Source: Pseudomonas sp. A34-9
Lineage (GTDB): Bacteria > Pseudomonadota > Gammaproteobacteria > Pseudomonadales > Pseudomonadaceae
Reading direction: 5' to 3'
Length of the DNA stretch: 64,000 nt
NCBI RefSeq assembly: GCF_029543085.1
Contig: NZ_CP119967.1
Coordinates: forward strand, 4,924,501-4,988,500
Below are positions 16,642 through 25,374 of the stretch, one piece after another (within the stretch, counting starts at the first letter, position 1; each line of letters begins with the position of its first letter). The notes beneath the pieces are model-generated. The model was given only the letters and a program-made list of their open reading frames with translations, was not told the DNA's origin and made no database searches. A program made the position numbers and the translations under genes.

Positions 16642-16780
16642 CTACCGATTTCCTTGGGAAAAAATTGTTTACGCACAGGCTGGACAGTCTGCCATCACTG
16701 CCCTTATCTTCGCCAACAGGTCACCGCAGTGACCAGCGTCGCTCGGACGGTTCCGGGCGCTTACGTTATCCGAGGCAACA

Positions 16781-17998
16781 ATGGCTGAACAAGGTTCGCC
16801 GCGCCGCTTTACGCGCATAGATCGACTCCCCCCTTACGTTTTCAACATCACCGCCGAGCTGAAGATGGCCGCCAGGCGTCGTGGTGAAGACATCATCGAC
16901 TTGAGCATGGGCAACCCCGACGGCGCCACGCCGCCGCACATTGTCGAAAAACTCGTACAAGTTGCCCAACGCGAAGACACCCACGGTTACTCCACGTCCA
17001 AGGGCATCCCGCGCCTGCGTCGGGCGATTTCCAACTGGTACAAGGATCGCTACGCGGTCGACATCGACCCGGAAAGCGAAGCCATTGTCACCATCGGCTC
17101 CAAGGAAGGCCTGGCGCATTTGATGCTGGCGACCCTCGATCAGGGCGACACCGTATTGGTGCCAAACCCCAGCTACCCGATTCACATCTACGGTGCGGTG
17201 ATTGCCGGCGCCCAGGTGCGTTCGGTGCCGCTGGTGCCGGGCGTGGACTTCTTCGATGAGCTGGAACGGGCGATTCGTGGCTCGATTCCGAAGCCGAAAA
17301 TGATGATCCTCGGTTTCCCGTCGAACCCGACCGCACAGTGCGTGGAACTGGATTTCTTCGAACGGGTGATCGCCCTCGCCAAGCAATACGACGTGCTGGT
17401 GATTCACGATCTGGCTTACGCCGACATCGTCTACGACGGCTGGAAAGCCCCGTCGATCATGCAGGTGCCGGGCGCCAAGGACATCGCGGTGGAGTTTTTC
17501 ACCCTGTCCAAGAGCTACAACATGGCCGGCTGGCGCATCGGTTTCATGGTCGGTAACCCGGAACTGGTCAACGCCCTGGCGCGGATCAAGAGCTACCACG
17601 ACTACGGCACCTTCACCCCGCTGCAAGTCGCGGCAATTGCCGCACTGGAAGGTGATCAACAATGCGTGCGCGACATCGCCGAGCAGTATCGCCAGCGTCG
17701 CAATGTGTTGGTCAAAGGCCTGCATGAACTGGGCTGGATGGTCGAGAACCCGAAGGCGTCGATGTATGTCTGGGCGAAGATTCCCGAGGCGTACGCGCAT
17801 CTGGGTTCGCTGGAATTCGCCAAGAAACTGCTGGCCGAAGCCAAGGTCTGCGTCTCGCCGGGGGTTGGTTTTGGTGAGTATGGCGATGATCACGTGCGCT
17901 TTGCGCTGATCGAAAACCAGGACCGGATTCGACAGGCCGTACGCGGGATTCGCGGGATGTTTCGGGCGGATGGCCTGGCCCCGAAATCCGCCGGTTAA
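16781..17998 (+). CDS. alaC: Alanine transaminase AlaC
   Basis: A 405-residue class I/II PLP aminotransferase. The N-terminal signature [19 protein letters not shown], then [10 protein letters not shown], matches AlaC-type enzymes. The PLP-binding lysine is Lys244 in [15 protein letters not shown]. The motif GFPSNPTAQ (near 178-186) binds the cofactor ring and DLAYADI the pyridine nitrogen. It converts pyruvate plus glutamate to alanine plus 2-oxoglutarate in the cytosol. It appears to be a single-gene unit ending in a repeat and a strong terminator. Confidence 0.92.
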   Translation: MAEQGSPRRFTRIDRLPPYVFNITAELKMAARRRGEDIIDLSMGNPDGATPPHIVEKLVQVAQREDTHGYSTSKGIPRLRRAISNWYKDRYAVDIDPESEAIVTIGSKEGLAHLMLATLDQGDTVLVPNPSYPIHIYGAVIAGAQVRSVPLVPGVDFFDELERAIRGSIPKPKMMILGFPSNPTAQCVELDFFERVIALAKQYDVLVIHDLAYADIVYDGWKAPSIMQVPGAKDIAVEFFTLSKSYNMAGWRIGFMVGNPELVNALARIKSYHDYGTFTPLQVAAIAALEGDQQCVRDIAEQYRQRRNVLVKGLHELGWMVENPKASMYVWAKIPEAYAHLGSLEFAKKLLAEAKVCVSPGVGFGEYGDDHVRFALIENQDRIRQAVRGIRGMFRADGLAPKSAG

Positions 17999-18003
17999 CG
18001 CAT

Positions 18004-18111
18004 GATCGTTCCCACGCTCTGCGTGGGAATGCAGCCCGGGACGCTCCGCGTCCCAAAGCGGACGCAGAGCGTCCATTGAGGCATTCCCACGCAGAGCGTG
18101 GGAACGATCAC
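18004..18111. repeat. Palindromic repeat, GTTCCCACGCTCTGCGTGGGAA family
   Basis: The outer arms GATCGTTCCCACGCTCTGCG and CGCAGAGCGTGGGAACGATC are perfectly complementary. Each arm is itself palindromic, and the centre holds GGGACGCTCCGCGTCCC with GGACGCAGAGCGTCC. It is a third REP-like class in this genome and occurs once in the window, after alaC. Confidence 0.88.
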
Positions 18112-18114
18112 CCA

Positions 18115-18143
18115 CAAAAAAACCGCATCGCTGCGGTTTTTTT
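18115..18143. terminator. Bidirectional terminator after alaC
   Basis: The stem AACCGCA / TGCGGTT with a 4-base loop is flanked by a long A run on the left and seven T on the right. It can serve alaC and the convergent gntT. Confidence 0.92.
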
Positions 18144-18174
18144 GTGTCTGCGCTTTCCTTAAACGAAGAAGCGC

Positions 18175-19530
18175 TTAAACGAACAGCGACAACAACAGGA
18201 TAAAGCCCAACGCAACCACCGAGAGGATGGTTTCCATCGCCGTCCAGGTCTTGAACGTCTCGGCCACGGTCATGTTGAAGTACTGCTTCACCAGCCAGAA
18301 ACCGGCGTCGTTCACGTGCGACAGAATCAACGAACCCGCACCGGTGGCGAGCACCAGCAGCTCACGGTTGACGCCCGGAATCATCCCCACCACCGGCACC
18401 ACAATGCCCGCGCCAGTGATAGTCGCGACCGTTGCCGAACCGGTCGCGATACGAATCACCGCAGCCACCAGCCACGCCAGCAGGATCGGCGAGATCTGTG
18501 CACTGACCGCCATGTGGCCAATCACGTCGCCCACACCGCTGGTGACCAGCATCTGCTTGAAGCCACCGCCGGCACCGATGATCAGGATGATCGCCGCGGT
18601 TGGCGCCAGGCTCGCATCCAGCCACTTGAGCATCTGTTGCGAACCGATGCCTTGCTTGTGCCCGAAGGTGTACAGCGACAACAGCAACGCCAGCAGCAGT
18701 GCGGAGATCGGGTGACCGATCATGTCCATCCACGTGCGGAAGAAATGACCGTCCGGCAGCGCCACGTCAGCGAAGGTTTTCAGCAGCATCAGGAACACCG
18801 GCAGCAGCACGGTGATCAGGGTGATGGTGAAGCTCGGCAATTTCGCCGAATCATCGTTTTCGCGGGCCAGTTGATCGACCAGTTCCTGATTCGGGTGACC
18901 CGGAATGTGCTTGGCGATGAACGTACCGAAGATCGGACCGGCAATGATCGCGGTCGGCAGCGCAACGATCAGACCGTAGAGAATGGTCTTGCCGATGTCA
19001 GCGCCGAACACGCCGATGGCCAGCAGCGGGCCCGGGTGCGGTGGCACCAGACCGTGCACGGCGGACAGGCCGGCGAGCAGCGGGATACCGATCTTGATGA
19101 TCGACACGCCGGTGCGGCGCGCGACGATGAACACCAGCGGAATCAGCAATACGAAGCCGATTTCGAAGAACAGCGGAATGCCCACCAGGAACGCGGCAAA
19201 CATCATCGCCCACTGGACTTTGTCTTTACCGAATGCGCGGATCAGGGTCTGGGCGATCTGATCCGCCCCACCCGATTCGGCCATCATTTTGCCGAGCATG
19301 GTGCCCAGCGCGAGGATGATGCCGACGAAACCGAGCACGCCGCCGAAGCCGTCCTGGAACGCCTTGATGATGGTGCCGATCGGCATGCCGGAAGTCAGAC
19401 CAAGGAACGCCGCAGCGATGGTCAGGGAAATAAATGGGTGAATCTTGAATTTGGTGATCAGGATAATCAGGCCGATTACCGTGACCACTGCATCGAGCAG
19501 CAGGTAGGCGTCGTGGGACATGCCAAACAT
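18175..19530 (-). CDS. gntT: Gluconate permease, GntP family
   Basis: A 451-residue integral membrane protein with about a dozen helices. It has the GntP-family segments GLVPPHPGPLLAIGVFGADIG and LVLATGAGSLILSHVNDAGFW. It imports gluconate by proton symport. It stands downstream of gluconokinase and GntR, so the locus covers uptake and phosphorylation of gluconate to 6-phosphogluconate, which enters the Entner-Doudoroff route encoded near 59-61 kb. The leader carries AATAACAACAACAA next to the AGGAG ribosome site, a Crc/Hfq-type motif. A candidate GntR operator lies 59 bp upstream of the start. Confidence 0.93.
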   Translation of the reverse strand: MFGMSHDAYLLLDAVVTVIGLIILITKFKIHPFISLTIAAAFLGLTSGMPIGTIIKAFQDGFGGVLGFVGIILALGTMLGKMMAESGGADQIAQTLIRAFGKDKVQWAMMFAAFLVGIPLFFEIGFVLLIPLVFIVARRTGVSIIKIGIPLLAGLSAVHGLVPPHPGPLLAIGVFGADIGKTILYGLIVALPTAIIAGPIFGTFIAKHIPGHPNQELVDQLARENDDSAKLPSFTITLITVLLPVFLMLLKTFADVALPDGHFFRTWMDMIGHPISALLLALLLSLYTFGHKQGIGSQQMLKWLDASLAPTAAIILIIGAGGGFKQMLVTSGVGDVIGHMAVSAQISPILLAWLVAAVIRIATGSATVATITGAGIVVPVVGMIPGVNRELLVLATGAGSLILSHVNDAGFWLVKQYFNMTVAETFKTWTAMETILSVVALGFILLLSLFV

Positions 19531-19547
19531 TGGGGGTGTCTCCTGGA

Positions 19548-19562
19548 TTGTTGTTGTTATTA
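19548..19562 (-). promoter_or_regulatory. Crc/Hfq-type A-rich motif in the gntT leader
   Basis: On the coding strand the leader reads TTAATAACAACAACAA, a repeated AAN pattern, immediately before the CAGGAG ribosome site of gntT. This is where Hfq-Crc would block translation. Confidence 0.7.
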
Positions 19563-19588
19563 AAGCGGGTTAAACAGAAGTCGGGGCG

Positions 19589-19603
19589 ACAGCGCTATCT
19601 CTT
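19589..19603. promoter_or_regulatory. Candidate GntR operator upstream of gntT (weakest copy)
   Basis: ACAGCGCTATCTCTT shares the core AGCGCTA with the sites before gntK and gntR, but deviates in the AAG half. It lies between gntK and gntT, about 60 bp before the gntT start. Confidence 0.5.
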
Positions 19604-19612
19604 TCAACACAC

Positions 19613-20146
19613 TCATACCGCCTGTTTCAGACCGTGGGCCTGCCACCAGACGTGAGCCTGGGACGCCAGTTCTTCAACGCTGTGGATCGAGGCGTTCAGC
19701 GCCAACGTCAACGGTTCGCCCTTGGGCGATTCGAGGGTGGCGAACTGGCTTTCGATCAACGTGGCCGGCATGAAGTGGCCCGGACGATGGGAGACACGTT
19801 CAGCGGCGACTTCAGGGGTCAATTCAAGAAACACGAAACCCAGGCCCGGCAAGGCGCTGCGCAACACTTCGCGATAACTGTGTTTAAGGGCCGAGCAGGT
19901 CAGCACCGGGCGTTCGCCCAGCGCGTCGACGCGACGCAGTTCATCGCACAGGCTGTCGAGCCAGCCGGCACGGTCGTCGTCGTTCAGGGGGATCCCCGCG
20001 CTCATCTTTTCGATGTTCGCGGCCGGATGGAAAGTATCGCCTTCAATGGCAGTGGCGCCGCTCAATTGGCACAGGGCCTCGCTGACGCACGTCTTGCCGC
20101 AACCGGCAACGCCCATGATGACCAGGGCGGTGATGGGATGACTCAT
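19613..20146 (-). CDS. gntK: Gluconokinase
   Basis: A 177-residue P-loop kinase. The Walker A motif GVAGCGKT is at residues 12-19, and the gluconokinase segments EGDTFHPAANIEKMSAGIPL and TCSALKHSYREVLR follow. It phosphorylates gluconate with ATP to 6-phosphogluconate. Length matches the GntK family. It precedes the permease gene by ~80 bp and is divergent from gntR. A GntR-like site lies 20 bp upstream of the start codon. Confidence 0.95.
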   Translation of the reverse strand: MSHPITALVIMGVAGCGKTCVSEALCQLSGATAIEGDTFHPAANIEKMSAGIPLNDDDRAGWLDSLCDELRRVDALGERPVLTCSALKHSYREVLRSALPGLGFVFLELTPEVAAERVSHRPGHFMPATLIESQFATLESPKGEPLTLALNASIHSVEELASQAHVWWQAHGLKQAV

Positions 20147-20165
20147 ATAACACCTCAGCGCGCAG

Positions 20166-20182
20166 ACAGCGCTACCTTTGCT
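20166..20182. promoter_or_regulatory. Candidate GntR operator upstream of gntK
   Basis: The complement reads AGCAAAGGTAGCGCTGT. This fits the reported P. aeruginosa GntR pattern AC-N-AAG-N-TAGCGCT except for one base (G for the first A). Confidence 0.65.
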
Positions 20183-20317
20183 AGCTATGACTCTAGTGCA
20201 CAGGCAGAAGTTGCCGACGCCTTCTTGTCGTTTTTTTGGGTTGCAGCAGGTTTGCGCCCAACGCCAAAAAGCGAAGATCAGGCAGGACCTCGCTTACGCA
20301 TTTACAGCTGCATCAGG

Positions 20318-20333
20318 ACAGCGCTACCTTAGT
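20318..20333. promoter_or_regulatory. Candidate GntR operator upstream of gntR
   Basis: The complement reads ACTAAGGTAGCGCTGT, an exact fit to AC-N-AAG-N-TAGCGCT, about 30 bp before the gntR start. This suggests autoregulation. Confidence 0.7.
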
Positions 20334-20361
20334 GCCTTGATTTTTGTTTGGCAAGCCGTCG

Positions 20362-21393
20362 ATGACCACCCCTAAAAACGATAAAAATACCCGCACCACC
20401 GGCCGTCCCACCCTCAATGAAGTTGCCCGCCTGGCCGGTGTCAGCCCGATTACCGCTTCTCGCGCCTTGCGTGGGGTCAGCACCGTCGCCACCGAACTGG
20501 TGGAAAAAGTGCAGAAAGCCGCCAGTGAACTCAACTATGTGGTCAACCCTGCCGCCCGCGCCCTGGCCTCGGCGCAGAGCCATTCGGTGGTGGTTTTGGT
20601 GCCCTCGTTATCCAACCTCCTGTTCATCGATACGCTGGAAGCCATCCATCGGGTGTTGACGCCCAAAGGCTTCGAAGTGTTGATCGGCAACTTCCACTAC
20701 TCGCGCGATGAAGAAGAAAACCTGCTGCGCAACTACATGGCCTATCAGCCGCGCGGTTTCTTGTTGACCGGGTTTGACCGCACCGAAAGTTCGCGGCGGA
20801 TGATCGAGGCCAGCAATATTCCCTGCGTGTACATGATGGAACTGGACAGTGCTGCCGGAGTGAATTGCGTTGGGTTCTCACAGCTCAGTGCTGGCGAGAC
20901 GGCGGCTGAGCATTTGCTCTCTCGTGGGCGCCAACGTCTGGCTTACATTGGCGCGCAACTCGATCAGCGTACGTTGCTGCGCGGTGAGGGTTTTCGCAAA
21001 GCGTTGCAAAAGGCCGGGCGTTATGACCCGGATCTGGAAGTGCTGACGCCACGTGCTTCGTCGGTGGGGCTGGGCGGCGAGTTGTTCCTGCAATTGCTGG
21101 CGGCGCATCCGGATGTTGATGCGATCTTCTTTGGTAACGACGACCTGGCGCAGGGTGCGTTGCTGGAAGCATTGCGCAACGGCATCAAGATTCCCGAACA
21201 AGTGGCGATTCTCGGCTTCAACGACTTGCCGATGTCCGAGCACATGGTGCCGCGCCTGAGCAGCATCAACACCCCGCGTGAGGCGATTGGCCGGCGGGCG
21301 GCAGAGCAGATGCTGACGTTGATGGCCGGCAACAGCGTGGCGCGCCCGGTTGAAGACATGGGCTTTGAACTGAAGATCCGTGAAAGCACTTAA
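20362..21393 (+). CDS. gntR: LacI-family gluconate repressor GntR
   Basis: A 343-residue LacI/GalR regulator. The helix-turn-helix is at residues ~16-40 (TLNEVARLAGVSPITASRAL) with the hinge motif NYVVNPAARALAS. A periplasmic-binding-protein-like domain follows, with the typical VAILGFNDLPMSEHMVPRLS near the end. It should repress gntK and gntT until gluconate or 6-phosphogluconate binds. The ATG at 20362 is preferred over a TTG 6 codons earlier; neither has a strong ribosome site. The divergent position next to gntK and the shared operator-like sites support the assignment. Confidence 0.93.
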   Translation: MTTPKNDKNTRTTGRPTLNEVARLAGVSPITASRALRGVSTVATELVEKVQKAASELNYVVNPAARALASAQSHSVVVLVPSLSNLLFIDTLEAIHRVLTPKGFEVLIGNFHYSRDEEENLLRNYMAYQPRGFLLTGFDRTESSRRMIEASNIPCVYMMELDSAAGVNCVGFSQLSAGETAAEHLLSRGRQRLAYIGAQLDQRTLLRGEGFRKALQKAGRYDPDLEVLTPRASSVGLGGELFLQLLAAHPDVDAIFFGNDDLAQGALLEALRNGIKIPEQVAILGFNDLPMSEHMVPRLSSINTPREAIGRRAAEQMLTLMAGNSVARPVEDMGFELKIREST

Positions 21394-21406
21394 CGGTGTC
21401 GCGATC

Positions 21407-21508
21407 CCCTGTAGGAGCTGCCGAAGGCTCTGGCCGCGATCGGACGATCTTTTGATTTTGCTCTTAAAAACAAGATCAAAAGATCGCAGCCTTCGGCAGC
21501 TCCTACAG
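21407..21508. repeat. REPIN, GTAGGAGCTGCCG family
   Basis: CCCTGTAGGAGCTGCCGAAG and CTTCGGCAGCTCCTACAG are inverted around GATCTTTTGATTTTG...CAAGATCAAAAGATC, after gntR. Confidence 0.92.
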
Positions 21509-21547
21509 TTTTATGGGGTGCTCACAAATGCTGAGTTGAAACACAAT

Positions 21548-21640
21548 CCCTGTGGGAGCGAGCTTGCTCGCGAAAGCGGTGGTTCAGATAAACCTGTGTC
21601 GTCTGGCACACCGCTTTCGCGAGCAAGCTCGCTCCCACAT
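21548..21640. repeat. REPIN, GTGGGAGCGAGCTTGCTCGCG family
   Basis: CCCTGTGGGAGCGAGCTTGC and GCAAGCTCGCTCCCACA are inverted, 40 bp after the preceding REPIN. The two REP families therefore sit side by side between the convergent gntR and LysR genes. Confidence 0.92.
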
Positions 21641-21656
21641 TGGATCTCCACTGTTT

Positions 21657-22529
21657 CTAGTGACCGAGCAGGTCGACCAAGGCCAGCGCGCCCTTTTGTA
21701 AGGGCTGGCTCTTGAGCCACACCGCATGCACCGGCATCACCAGACCGTTTTCGATGTTGCGAAAATTCAGGCGTTTCAGCCTTCCGTTGTCCAAACGTGC
21801 CTGCACCACCGACAGCGGAAAATTGCCCCAACCCAATCCCGCCTCAACCATTTCCATCGCCGTCTCAAGACTGTCGGTGCGCCAATACGACTCCGCCACC
21901 AACGGCCGCGTTTCACTGATCGGCAAATCGCGACTGGCGACGATGATCTGCCGCACATGCACCAGGTCCTCGAGAAACACATCCTGCCCCTGCAACAACG
22001 GACTGTCCGCCGCCAGCGTGGCGATCATCCGTTCGTTGCCGACAAACTGAAAGCGCTCCAGCACATTCACGCTCAACCCGGCGAACGCCAGACACAGGCT
22101 GACGCGGCCGCTGTGCAGCATCGCCAGCACGTCATCTTGCGGCGCGGTCAGCACTTCGATATCCAGCAGCGGATGACGCTCGGCGATCACCTTGATCGCC
22201 GCCAGCAAACGACCTCGGTCGATGTCCGCGACCACACCAATCGATAACTTGCTTTCCAGCCCCAGCGACAACTCCACCGCGTGCACTTGCAATTGCTTGA
22301 GCTGCTCGGCGATCAATCGCGCATGCGGAACCAGCGACAACGCCATTGCCGTTGGTTGCGGTTCGCGATGGCTGCGGTCGAACAACGCATAACCCAGTTC
22401 CGCCTCAAGGTTGCCGATGGCCATGCTCACTGCCGAAGGGACCTTGCCCAACGCCCGCGCCGCCGCCGAAAACGAGCCGCGTTCGATCACGGCGAGAAAC
22501 AGTTCGATGCTGTCGCTGTTGAAATTCAA
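21657..22529 (-). CDS. LysR-family regulator, probable regulator of PACE copy 2
   Basis: A 290-residue LysR-type regulator with the helix-turn-helix at residues ~17-40 (FSAAARALGKVPSAVSMAIG) and the conserved YALFDRSHREPQPT wing. An effector-binding domain follows. Divergence from a PACE gene, with ~120 bp between start codons, indicates local control. It is the same arrangement as the pair at 9.4-10.8 kb, and both LysR proteins share the FSAAAR-LG helix. The inducer is unknown. Confidence 0.9.
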   Translation of the reverse strand: MNFNSDSIELFLAVIERGSFSAAARALGKVPSAVSMAIGNLEAELGYALFDRSHREPQPTAMALSLVPHARLIAEQLKQLQVHAVELSLGLESKLSIGVVADIDRGRLLAAIKVIAERHPLLDIEVLTAPQDDVLAMLHSGRVSLCLAFAGLSVNVLERFQFVGNERMIATLAADSPLLQGQDVFLEDLVHVRQIIVASRDLPISETRPLVAESYWRTDSLETAMEMVEAGLGWGNFPLSVVQARLDNGRLKRLNFRNIENGLVMPVHAVWLKSQPLQKGALALVDLLGH

Positions 22530-22539
22530 TCGATCTACC

Positions 22540-22576
22540 TGTCAAAAAAACTGAAAGCTACTTACTTTTTCTGTCA
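22540..22576. promoter_or_regulatory. Imperfect inverted repeat in the LysR/PACE-2 promoter region
   Basis: CTGTCAAAAAAA and TTTTTCTGTCAG form inverted arms with two mismatches over 12 bases, centred between the divergent genes. They are a candidate LysR operator. Confidence 0.4.
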
Positions 22577-22651
22577 GCCGTATTGAAGCTATCTTTCGCC
22601 GCCTCCGCCAGCCCCCTTGGCCATCGAATCTCAAGCAAGAGGCAAATCTGC

Positions 22652-23092
22652 ATGCAAGGCGTCAAACGCAAACTGGTCTATGTGTCGCTCTATGAAGTGA
22701 TCGGCATGACTTTCTCCGCCCTCGGCCTGGCGTTGTTGTCCGGCACCTCCCCGGGTAGCACCGGGCCGCTCGCGGTGATCATCACCACCATCGCGGTGAC
22801 CTGGAACTTCATTTACACCTCGCTGTTCGAGCACTGGGAGAGTCGGCAAATTTCGCGCACTCGCACAGTTAAACGACGTATCGCCCACGCCGTCGGCTTT
22901 CAACTGACGCTGATCGTGTTCCTGATTCCGTTGATCGCCTGGTGGATGAACATCAGTCTGGTGCAGGCATTTCTGCTGGATCTGGCGCTGATCATTTTCA
23001 TCCCGTGCTACACATTCGCGTTCAACTGGTTGTTCGACCGGATCTTCGGTTTGCCAGCCTCGGCGCTACCGGATTCGGCGGCAGCGGCATAA
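22652..23092 (+). CDS. PACE-family efflux transporter (copy 2)
   Basis: A 146-residue four-helix membrane protein with two related halves: RKLVYVSLYEVIGMTFSALGLAL and RRIAHAVGFQLTLIVFLIPLIAWW. It carries the PACE motifs VTWNFIYTSLFEHWE and VQAFLLDLALIIFIPCYTFAFNW. The likely job is export of a cationic biocide or polyamine-like compound across the inner membrane. The start at 22652 has AAGAGG upstream; a longer frame from 22583 is not supported. It differs clearly in sequence from copy 1, so the two are ancient paralogues rather than a recent duplication. Confidence 0.87.
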   Translation: MQGVKRKLVYVSLYEVIGMTFSALGLALLSGTSPGSTGPLAVIITTIAVTWNFIYTSLFEHWESRQISRTRTVKRRIAHAVGFQLTLIVFLIPLIAWWMNISLVQAFLLDLALIIFIPCYTFAFNWLFDRIFGLPASALPDSAAAA

Positions 23093-23122
23093 ATCGTTAA
23101 TTCGTAAACAGATATTGCAAGA

Positions 23123-23153
23123 AATCAGCGGTTTACCCGAGTAATCCGCTGAT
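23123..23153 (+). terminator. Possible stem-loop after PACE copy 2
   Basis: ATCAGCGG and CCGCTGAT pair across a 14-base loop, 30 bases after the stop codon. There is only a weak T stretch. Confidence 0.4.
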
Positions 23154-23217
23154 CTTCACAATCCATAGACTCCGATAGCAGGCTAAGCTTTTCCATCAAT
23201 AAAAAATGGACCCGCCC

Positions 23218-24642
23218 ATGACTGCTCACACCCCCGCCGCCGCGCAAAGCGACGGTATCGACCCGGTACGCGCCGCCGAGATTTCCGCCCGCATCGACCG
23301 TCTCCCCGCCGTCGCGACGATTTGGCGGCTGGTGGCGCTGCTGTCGATCGGTGGTTTTTTCGAACTCTACGACCTGTTCCAGACCGCCTACATCAGCCCC
23401 GGCCTGATCCGCGACGGCATCTTCGCCACCGGCAATCAAGGCGTGTTCGGCTTCTCCGATCAGGCGGCGTTTGCCTCGGCGACGTTCCTCGGTCTGTTCC
23501 TCGGTGCCAGCCTGCTCAGCCCGTTGGCTGATCGCTTTGGTCGTCGCGCGATCTTCACCTTCGCGCTGGTCTGGTACACGGTGGCGACGGTGCTGATGGG
23601 CATTCAGAGTTCGGCGTTGGGGATCATCTGCATGCGCTTTCTGGTGGGTATCGGTCTGGGCATCGAGCTGGTAACCATCGACGCCTACCTCTCGGAACTG
23701 GTGCCCAAACGCATGCGCAGCTCGGCGTTTGCCTTCGCGTTTTTCGTGCAGTTCCTGTCGGTACCGGCGGTGGCGTTGATGTCGTGGTGGCTAGTGCCGC
23801 AGGCGCCGTTCGGCATCAGTGGCTGGCGCTGGGTGGTATTGGCCAGTGCGGTGTTTGCGCTGTTTATCTGGTGGCTGCGCAAGCGTCTGCCGGAATCGCC
23901 GCGCTGGCTGGCTCAGCATGGTCGCTTTGATGAGGCCAACCGGATTCTCGATGGCATCGAAGCACGATGCGAGAAAGATCACGGCCAACCGCTGGACGCC
24001 CCCGAAGCCGTTCCGGTCGACGTCGAAGGCAAGGGCCGTTTCGCCGACATCTGGCAGCCGCCCTACCGCCGCCGCGCGTTGATGCTGATCGTTTTCCACA
24101 TCTTCCAGGCCATCGGTTTCTTCGGTTTTGGCAACTGGTTGCCAGCGCTGCTGTCCGGTCAGGGCGTCAGCGTCACCCACAGTTTGATGTACGCCTTCAT
24201 CATCACCCTCGCCTACCCGCTCGGGCCGTTGCTGTTCGTCAAGTTCGCCAACCGTTTCGAGAACAAATGGCAGATCGTCGGTTCGGCCCTCGGCGCCATG
24301 ACCTTCGGCACCTTGTTCGCTCTGCAGACCAGCGCATTCGGCCTGATCTTCTGCGGGGTGATGATCACCTTCTGCAACGCCTGGCTGAGCTTCAGTTATC
24401 ACTCGTACCAGAGCGAACTGTTCCCGACCAACATCCGCGCCCGCGCCGTCGGCTTCTGCTATTCGTTCAGTCGTTTGTCGACGGTGTTCAGCAGTCTGTT
24501 GATCGGCCTGTTTCTCGACCACTTCGGCACGCCCGGGGTGTTGGCGTTTATCGTCAGCAGCATGCTGATCGTGATGTTGACCATCGGCTGGTTCGGCCCG
24601 CGCACACGCAATCTGGCCCTGGAGAACATTGCCCATCGCTGA
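23218..24642 (+). CDS. MFS transporter, sugar-porter-like metabolite:H+ symporter
   Basis: A 474-residue major facilitator protein with 12 predicted helices. It has the loop 2-3 motif SPLADRFGRRAIF and the family-typical LPESPRWLAQHGRFDEANRI after helix 6. A cytoplasmic loop (~residues 240-280) precedes the C-terminal half. This layout fits the metabolite:H+ symporter group; the substrate is not inferable. The ATG at 23218 is chosen over an in-frame ATG at 23206; neither has a strong ribosome site. AATAAAAA just upstream resembles a Crc/Hfq motif. It is a stand-alone gene. Confidence 0.87.
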   Translation: MTAHTPAAAQSDGIDPVRAAEISARIDRLPAVATIWRLVALLSIGGFFELYDLFQTAYISPGLIRDGIFATGNQGVFGFSDQAAFASATFLGLFLGASLLSPLADRFGRRAIFTFALVWYTVATVLMGIQSSALGIICMRFLVGIGLGIELVTIDAYLSELVPKRMRSSAFAFAFFVQFLSVPAVALMSWWLVPQAPFGISGWRWVVLASAVFALFIWWLRKRLPESPRWLAQHGRFDEANRILDGIEARCEKDHGQPLDAPEAVPVDVEGKGRFADIWQPPYRRRALMLIVFHIFQAIGFFGFGNWLPALLSGQGVSVTHSLMYAFIITLAYPLGPLLFVKFANRFENKWQIVGSALGAMTFGTLFALQTSAFGLIFCGVMITFCNAWLSFSYHSYQSELFPTNIRARAVGFCYSFSRLSTVFSSLLIGLFLDHFGTPGVLAFIVSSMLIVMLTIGWFGPRTRNLALENIAHR

Positions 24643-24650
24643 CGGGCGCA

Positions 24651-24688
24651 ACGGTCATCCTCTGCCGCTTATCGGCAAGGGATGACCG
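24651..24688 (+). terminator. Long stem-loop after the MFS gene
   Basis: CGGTCATCC pairs with GGATGACCG, and inside it GCCG pairs with CGGC. It begins 8 bases after the stop codon. No T run follows, so it may be an mRNA 3' stabilising or Rho-linked structure. Confidence 0.5.
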
Positions 24689-24797
24689 CTGGAAAACCTT
24701 TATGGCTGTCTAACGCCTTGAAATAACAGCGATCAGCTGACAGGCACGGTAATTGCTCCGATTCAGCAGTCAGCAATTACCTACAGGTCCAATCATC

Positions 24798-25343
24798 ATG
24801 TTGGTCAGTGCCAAACAACAGCCAATCATTCACCTGCCCAAAGCGCTGAATGACGATGCCACCACCACGGCCGCCGCCGGTCTGCAGGGTGGTCTGCACG
24901 GCGCCATGCTGCAAACCCTGCAAAACCAGACCCAGGCGCAAACCGCCGAAGCCACCGCCAAAGTGCAGGACTCGGCCACGCAGATCGCCACCCAGCAAGT
25001 CAGTGAAGCCACGCGCATCAGCGACAACGTCGATGAGGCGTTTGCCAAGACCCGCGTGGGCCTGCAATCGACCGACGCCACCACGGCCTCGGCAAAATCC
25101 GCCACCGACGAATTCAAGGATTACATGAGCAAGACGCCTGAACAGCGTCTGCGCGACAGTATCCTGCAGTCGATGGGGCTGACCGAAGACGACATCAAAG
25201 CCATGCCGCCGGAGAAACAACTGGCCATCGGCAAAGAAATCGCCGAGCGCTTGCAGGACAAGATGAAATTGGCACAGGCCGAGAAAGACAACGATGTGAA
25301 GGACAGTGACAAGCAGGCGGGCAAGTTTCTCGCTGCGCTCTGA
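24798..25343 (+). CDS. Hypothetical Ala/Gln/Thr-rich protein
   Basis: A 181-residue soluble protein of no family I can name. Residues ~20-110 are Ala/Thr/Gln-rich and likely helical, with regularly spaced small residues. Residues ~108-165 form a compact acidic-basic helical module (EFKDYMSKTPEQRLRDSILQ, then GLTEDDIKAMPPEKQLAIGK), a motif I associate with assorted Pseudomonas proteins of unknown role. There is no signal peptide or membrane segment. The start at 24798 has an AGG upstream. It is followed by a REPIN and is probably monocistronic. Confidence 0.7.
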   Translation: MLVSAKQQPIIHLPKALNDDATTTAAAGLQGGLHGAMLQTLQNQTQAQTAEATAKVQDSATQIATQQVSEATRISDNVDEAFAKTRVGLQSTDATTASAKSATDEFKDYMSKTPEQRLRDSILQSMGLTEDDIKAMPPEKQLAIGKEIAERLQDKMKLAQAEKDNDVKDSDKQAGKFLAAL

Positions 25344-25374
25344 GAGTCCTGAATTCCTGGCCTCCGCACGGTAT

